NCBI GenBank assembly: GCA_017165825.1
Contig: CM029370.1
Coordinates: 26,554,959 to 26,618,958 of the forward strand
Source of the DNA: Hepsetus odoe
Lineage: Eukaryota; Chordata; Actinopteri; Characiformes; Hepsetidae
Direction: 5' to 3'
DNA: 64,000 nucleotides
Shown: positions 57,483 through 64,000 of the stretch, piece after piece
Numbering within the stretch: position 1 is the stretch's first letter
Layout of the letters: every line of letters begins with the position of its first letter
The notes under the pieces: generated by a model
Databases searched by the model: none
What the model was told of the DNA's origin: nothing
Seen by the model: the letters and a program-made list of their open reading frames with translations, nothing else
Translations under genes and position numbers: made by a program

Positions 57483-59534
57483 ACTGTTGGTGTTTTTATC
57501 AGTGTCTGTATTATATGTTGTTCTGCACTCAGTCCCCAGAATTCCTAAGAAAACTAAAGTCCACTGATTTATGATGTGGCTGACAAGTCTTCTTATTTTT
57601 TTTCTTGTTGGTCATCTGGGAGCTTTTGCACACAACACCATCATGACTGAAATAACTCACACAAACACTGATCCGGCCCCGAGAGTCAGCTCGCCTGCCT
57701 GCTCTGGCCATCGGAGGCATTGTTTTGGTTGTCATAGTCGATTGCACTGAAGTGATTTCTGTCTGTGACTCATAAATATAATTTCCTTGAAGCCCCTGAG
57801 CAATGGCCTGGTGATGTGGTGGTTCTGATCGCGCTGGAGGTGATGGTGTCTGCACATGCCTGCCCTGTCACACATTCATGACCTTGCGAGGGCTAGAGAT
57901 GTTCTCGGGAATGATGGATTTTCTTGAGCTCATGTTGCCTCCCTCATCCCCTCTTTCTTTCCGGCAAAATCCTTCTCAGTGAAGAACTCAGCCTAACAGC
58001 CTTTTACATTCTACAACCCTAGAAAAAGGCATACTTGGCTTGAAATTCTGTCATGACATATATTTTCTGCTTTTAGAATAAAGGTTTTTAAAGAGGATTT
58101 CACTGAAAGGAGTTTATTTAACAATTTACATCTAATCTGAACTTCATATGTTGCTCAGGATGAATGGCCTACTTCACATAATCCGTCATCCGTGTAAAGT
58201 TAACCCTCAGGCTGCAAGTCTTATGGTTCCATCTTTCCTATACTGTAGGCTTATAGTTTTATTTAAATGCGTACTTAAATAATTGCATTGTTACCTAAAG
58301 AATTGCTTTAACATCGGATGAACTTTCTGTATTTGAGTCTGCATTTCTGACATCAAAAAAAGATGTAAAATGCAAAAAAACAGACAATACTTGTAGGATT
58401 TCTCCTACAAACAGTAATGTGGTGTGAAATCTGTGCTTTTTCTTTAATAATTCCTATATAACATAAAACTGGACTAATGGTATTGTTTCATTGTGTTGAA
58501 ATTTGTTTTTATATTCAGTGCACAACAGCTTTATTGTTTTTTTTAATACAAAGTTTGTAGCCTCACCTGCGCCACTTTTCATCAGCAAAGACGTTTTCAA
58601 AGGACAGTGATTAGCATTTCTAACTATAAAAATAAGCTTTTTATAGCATTTTTTTCATGCTGCTGTTGAAGATAAAAGAGCTGAATTGACATGAGGGAAG
58701 ACTTTGAATCATCAGACAAGAAAAATATTCAGTGGAAAGTAAGAGTATGGTATGAAGACCTGATAGGTTTGATAATTCCTCTTAAATATGAAAATTCTGT
58801 TCCATGGAATTGTTCTGGTGACTCTTAAAACTGGGGGATCAGAACCTCATGGTGATAAAATGACTCTAACTAGACACTCTTACAGTTTAGCCATCGAGAG
58901 GCTACAATCGTAGCATCTATACAAACATAAAGTGCACAAGCAGCTTAAGCTAACTCAATGTTTTGCTTAACAGGAACGGATATACATGAAATGATGCTTA
59001 ATTTTAAAATGAAAACGAATTAAAGATCGATTTTAAGAATGGTTTCACAAACTGCCTTAGAAGTAGGCGTGCTGATCAAGAATTTGTTTTGTGGGAATGA
59101 CTGATACAAGATCAGTGTTGCTGTCATGTAGCCTACAATTGCTTTTCTAGCTCACCAAGTCCTGAACTGCATCCACAAGCACCTTAATAAAGGGCTGGAT
59201 GTGGTTTGATGAGGTTTAGAGAAGTTTGAGGTTGCAAGCACAGCAAACAGTACAGAAAAAAGGCATCTTGGTTGATGGACTACATCATGTGGAGAATTGC
59301 CTATTTTTTTTTCTACAAACCATTTCATTAAGCTGTTGTGGCACAGCAGTGGTGATTCATTTAACCAGTGGTAGGTTAATTTAACCTTTCTGCTTGCGCT
59401 CCTGCTGTGCTATGTTGTAAGTGTGCAGCGCATTTGCATATTTGGGTTGCTAGTCTCCTCACTTCTTCCCTCGGTGTCACAGGAGCAGCCTGAGCTTCTC
59501 TGATCAGCAGCAAACCACAACGCCCCTTTCTTGT

Positions 59535-59537
<3 letters not shown>

Positions 59538-59579
<42 letters not shown>
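59538..59579. repeat. (TG)n microsatellite with CGCG interruption
   Basis: About 20 TG units interrupted by CGCGCG. Confidence 0.95.
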
Positions 59580-60107
59580 ATGAGCTACATAAACACACCA
59601 CAAACAGAATAATGGGCAAAAATTAATTACGCCGTTCTGGTTTTAGTTGGAGGTTTAGGCTCTGAGTTGTGCACAGAAGGTGCTGAGCTGGCTAATGAGA
59701 TGTGGAAGAAGCCAGTATTAACCAGCTTGGCTTTTTTAATAGGAAAGGTCAGCTGCCATTATCGTTCTCCTTCACTCAGCCAGCTCTGCCAAATAGGAAT
59801 TTCTAAATTCTGATTGCCCGTGCTTCAAAAAAAGATCCAAAAGTTCCCCAAAGCTCCCCACCGTCCAAATGAAGAAGCAAGCACTAACAAGTCATGTGTG
59901 ATGATGGAGCAAGCCAGACAACAAAGCATCCCTGTAGTGCACAAGTGCTCTCTAATTTACATTGCTTAGAGTGCTTGTTGACTAAAGTTTGTAGACGCCC
60001 AGTGTATGGGGTAAGTTACATGCTGCACTAATCAAGGTGTGTAAGAAAGCCTAAATAGTCATTTGTCAGTTTCACCAGTTCGGTTTTAATAATATATATT
60101 CTTCATC

Positions 60108-60605
60108 TTTAGGGGTCGCCACAGCAGATCATCCGTTTCCATTTCTTCCTGTCCTCTGCATCTTGCTCACTCAAACCAACCGCCTGCACGTCCTCTCTCA
60201 GCAAGTCCATAAACCTCGTCTTTGGTCTTCATCTTTTGGTCTTTCCTGGCAGCTCCATCTTCAACATCCTCCTCCCGGTATAATCCTCGTCTTTCCTCTG
60301 GACACCAACACAACCTTGCTTCTCAAACTTTGTCTCCAAAACTTGAGCTGTCCCTCTAATATACTCATTTCTAATCCTGTCCATCCTCATCACACCCATC
60401 GAAAATCTCTGACACCTCCAGCTCCACCTCCTGTCTTTTCGTCAGTGCCACCATCTCCAACCCGTATAGCATAGCTAATCTCACTACCATCCTGGAAACC
60501 TTCCCTTTTACTCTCGCTGTTACTCATCTGTCACAGTTCACTCCTGTCACTCTTCTCCACCCATTCCAACCCGCCTGCACTCTCTTCTTCACCTCTCTTC
60601 CACAC
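60108..60605 (-). mobile_element. RTE-type LINE, 3' half, reverse
   Basis: Starts with the reversed 3' terminus (AGGGGTCGCCACAGCAGATC). Read on the minus strand it encodes decayed blocks including RGQEEMETDD and a LYGLEMVALTKRQEVELE-like stretch, the end of RTE reverse transcriptase. In-frame stops and frameshifts throughout. Confidence 0.78.
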
Positions 60606-60995
60606 TTGCATATTGTACTATTATATACTGAGGTATAAAACCCCCTGCTGACCGTGTACTTTAATCATCTTATCTGAGTAATAACAATAGTGGCGCCGGA
60701 GATCATTTTATATTTTACTGGCCAGGTGAGCAGTTTTGTTTTCCCTATAATTCATTCGATTTGTTTATTTATTTATTATTTTATTGTCTTCTTTTTTATG
60801 CAGCCATTAAACGTCCTTGAAGCTGATTGGCCCTTCTGTTTGCTGCTTCCTCTGTGAAAAGATGCCTCTTTCATCCGTTTTATGGTCTTTCAGCCTTTCT
60901 TCTCTTTATTTAGTTCTTATTTTTATTCTTCCATCTCCGCATTTAAAACCGTCAACTTTTTAAACACAGATGAAGGTTTGTAGCTTCTTCACCCT

Positions 60996-61023
60996 TTTCT
61001 TTCTTTCTTTCTTTCTTTCTTTC
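60996..61023. repeat. (CTTT)n microsatellite
   Basis: About seven CTTT units just before the RTE terminus. Confidence 0.92.
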
Positions 61024-61049
61024 ATTAATTATTCCTTATTACTTCCACG

Positions 61050-61112
61050 GTTGATCCGCTGTGGCGACCCCTAAATGGGAGCAGCTGAAAGAAAAAGAAG
61101 ACGAAGATTCCT
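61050..61112 (+). mobile_element. RTE-type LINE 3' terminus, forward
   Basis: GATCCGCTGTGGCGACCCCT, AAATGGGAGCAGCTGAAAGA and a purine-rich AGAAGACGAAG end: the complement of the terminus at 60108. Confidence 0.72.
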
Positions 61113-63833
61113 TATTTATGCTTCCTTCCTCCTCTTCACTTTCCTGTCCTTGATTTCTTTTCCGCTCTCTCTTTTTATTTTCTTAGTTTTTTTCTTTCCC
61201 TTTCCTACTTTTTTCCTTATTTTTCCCCTTCCTTTCATTACTGGTTCATGGAGCAGTAGAACTACATTCGCCGGAGTGATAGAGCTCAGTTTTAAACCTT
61301 TGGGATGAGTTGGAGTGGCACTGGAGTGGATCCAGAACTAATCATTCAACATCAGTGTCTGACCTCACTGTTACCTAGCGTACATTTAGTGTAAAGCCTT
61401 CCCGACCAGTCGAGGCTGGTACTGCAGCAAAGGGGGAACACGGCCCTCTGTGCACTCTTAAGTTCAGAAGAAATGGATGAGCAGGTGTCCACAAATCTTT
61501 TAACAAACAGAGCGGGTTTCCGGGACAGGGATTAAGCCCATTTCATGGACTGTGTTGCAGTGCCGGTGGTAAATCACCACTGGAAATCCTTTTTTAGTCT
61601 AGGCTTAGGCTTTATCTGGGTCTCAGAAACTGGCCCAGGGTGTTCTTTGTGCCGAAGTGATTTCAAAGCGTATTTGAACTTTTGTAGCAGTTCAGTATGT
61701 TTCAATAATACAGTGACCAAGCTGAATTCAAAATCCACGACCGTGGTCAGAAATTTGCATGCTCTCCTTTCACTAGTCTGGACTAATGACAAGTCTAAAA
61801 GGGTTTTTTTTTTTTATTGGATTTATTTCTGATCACAGGTGGTGGTGTGACTGACCTGCCAGTGTGTCAGATTGTGGCTTGTTACAGCCATCCGTGTGTC
61901 ACTTTATCCCCCAGAATTCCCTCTGAGTTTATTAAAGTCTTCTGATTGCCTGTGTCTCACTGCTGCTGCACACATTACCGCTGTCCATTCATTCTCTTGT
62001 AATCCACAAGCCCTCACTGACCACACAGCCGTGCAGTTTTAACTCTTCAGCTGTACTTTGAGAAGCAGAAAGAACTCGCATTGTGAATGAAAGAAGCAAG
62101 GGAGGGATAGAAAAGATAAAAGAGAAAAGAGTTCAGCTGTAAAATGGTTATAACACTCGTGTTTTAGGGAAGTTTGCACTGCTGAATACTTTGTCCTCTG
62201 GACAGGCAGACAGATCTTAAATGGCTCTTTAATTAATGAACTAATCAGCTATTTTGCTGATTGGTCAATTAGTATAAATCATTTTCTTCCAGACATTAAT
62301 TGACCATTTCATTTCAGTTCATTATAAGGTTAACAACAAACTGCATGTGCAAAAGCTTAATCATAATAAGATAAGTATAAAAGATGGCTTAAAACTAACA
62401 TCCCTATTATTAGACACTTTGTGCATGCAGAGGAAAGCTAGTTTGTTATTGCACTTGGTCTATTTTATAGTGTTTTCATATTTATTGTTGTTCATTTTGA
62501 CCCTTACAATTTACATTTGCATGCAATAGTTTGAACACCCTGGGTTAGTGAAAAAAAGACACATCCATTATAAAGATACACTTAAAAAGGACATTTTTGT
62601 AGCGAACTGTAGTCCAGCTTTTCTATTTAACATGCTAAAACATCAGAATACAGTAAAACATGACATTTAAAATGTGCCGTTATTGTTGCATAAGCTTTAT
62701 TTTATGATATTTCCGCCATTATGTTAAATAACGCATTTCAGGATCATTTCGGTGCACAAATTTGACTGGTTCTTCAGAAAATGTATTCTGGCTGTGAAGA
62801 TGCATTCGTGCATCTGTGTTTTTGCACATTAACTCTACGACCATTACATCACATGAAGACCCATCTTTACTGATGGGGAATTATAATATGGCCCGAACAG
62901 TACAATTCACAACAGTATCACATGGATCCCAAGAGGTCACTTGACCAATCAGTCGACAAAAGGAAGTGACACTCTTTCAAAGCCTTCTTTGGTAGGCAGT
63001 AGAGGAAAAAGTTAATATACTCCTCCTGTTTAATTCATTCCTATTACTTGACCTATGAAATGAAAGGTCACAATTGCTGCTTTTTCTTCTCCCAGTGTTT
63101 GGTCCATCTGAAGACATCCACTGGTTTGGACCGTGCAACATTATCACACTCCAGCACTACAAAATCTGTGAATTATTAGAGACCCGCTCAGTAGCCCACA
63201 CACGTCTGTGCTGACCAGCCCAAAAAGCAGGTTCACAGGCAGTGGCTGATTCTGCATGCTTTCCTGACTGGTAATTAAATGGTAAAATTTTGATGTATTC
63301 ATTACAGCCAATAGCAGCAGTTTGCTGTCAGAAAACTGTTGATGGAGAAAAATTATCATGCATTTAGAGAGCATGATTAAAGGACCACAAACACTCAGCA
63401 GGAAATGAATACACATCAGATTTTGAATAGAGCTTTACTGGGGCCTTACTTGAAACCTTTCATAATTCAGGAGTGCAAACAGACATTTCTGCAGGACCCG
63501 CTTGATCACAGTTTTTGGACGGAAAAGGCATTACTTCTCATTAAAACATTCATCCAAAGAGTGCTACAGTTAGATCCACGATTAGGTTTCAATCGCAGCG
63601 TGGGAAATAAAGGCTGCATTCTCAGCAGCATTTGAAGGATCGTTTGAAATGGGACAGCAGCGCTGTGACGCACTCGGTCTTCAAACACAGCCTTCGAAGG
63701 ATGCAGCCTCTGAACTGAGAGTCAAGCTATAACTATTGAGTCAGAGCTAAATTAAGCTCATCATACCGGATAACGAATGCTGTCTGAACAAAATTGAAAT
63801 GGTCCAACTTTAAAATGTGTGAAAATTGTATGG

Positions 63834-63900
63834 TAAATGAAAGTGAAAGTGACGGTTTGCCATCGCAAAACACTGCACAGCACACAGTTAAAGTGGAGAT
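63834..63900 (-). mobile_element. SINE tail fragment, reverse
   Basis: AATGAAAGTGAAAGTGACGG then CACTGCACAGCACACAGTTA: the 3' part of the CACTTTCACTT-tailed SINE. Confidence 0.75.
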
Positions 63901-64000
63901 CCAAATGAAATGATCAAAACTGACTTTTTGGACTTTTTCTTTTAATAAGTTGACATTTTGGAAAAGCAAGTTTTTGACAATATACCCGCAAGAGTGTAGT

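Larger units (their letters stand above)
36467..64000 (+). other. NKAIN2: NKAIN2 intron 1 (start), non-coding
   Basis: No exon encoding the conserved second part of NKAIN was recognised on the plus strand, so the window ends inside intron 1. Stretches 37475-39465, 40355-40645, 40815-41570, 41605-43505, 43700-44805, 45430-45960, 46170-48275, 48555-50365, 51575-54265, 54305-55630, 57490-59535 and 61115-63830 contain only scattered short open frames without recognisable domains. Repeats and mobile elements within are listed individually. Confidence 0.7.

Overview
The window is nuclear DNA from a ray-finned fish, most likely a teleost. It is AT-rich and sparsely coding, with GT-AG introns, many di-, tri- and tetranucleotide microsatellites, tRNA-derived SINEs (including V-SINE-like copies ending in the gcgtctgctaaatg tail motif), RTE-type LINE debris and small TIR elements. 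The only confident protein-coding pieces are three exons of two genes. Nothing looks bacterial or viral, and I see no CRISPR array, rRNA gene or functional tRNA gene. I cannot name the species.

Left part (1-14758, minus strand): the 5' part of triadin (TRDN), the junctional sarcoplasmic-reticulum protein of striated muscle. Exon 2 (14546-14758) encodes the end of the cytosolic tail and the single membrane helix. Exon 3 (4271-4399) encodes the start of the luminal, acidic part. Both have consensus splice sites and matching phase-1 junctions, separated by an intron of about 10.1 kb. Later TRDN exons should lie beyond base 1. Exon 1 should lie to the right of 14758, but I could not place it.

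Middle (14759-35200): TRDN intron 1 plus the interval between the two genes. It holds microsatellites, RTE fragments, a dense SINE cluster at 27.1-27.9 kb, a GATA/GACA array at 29.1 kb and one weak candidate exon at 28.8 kb.

Right part (35200-64000, plus strand): a CpG-rich promoter with a TATA-like box, a long polypyrimidine tract, two upstream mini-ORFs, and the first coding exon of NKAIN2 (36413-36466). The remaining 27.5 kb is its first intron, with SINEs, LINE remnants, a perfect 40-bp inverted repeat at 50.85 kb and a second, 820-bp GATA/GACA-type array at 55.6 kb. No second NKAIN2 exon was found.

TRDN (minus) beside NKAIN2 (plus), head to head, is the order I recall for human 6q22.31, so this is conserved vertebrate synteny in compact form. 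The two products are not known to work together (a muscle Ca2+-release-unit protein and a neuronal Na,K-ATPase-interacting protein). I found no new gene system. The most unusual items are structural: the perfect hairpin, the related but inverted GATA arrays 26 kb apart, the pyrimidine tract in the presumed NKAIN2 leader, and the mobile elements pressed against both sides of TRDN exon 2.
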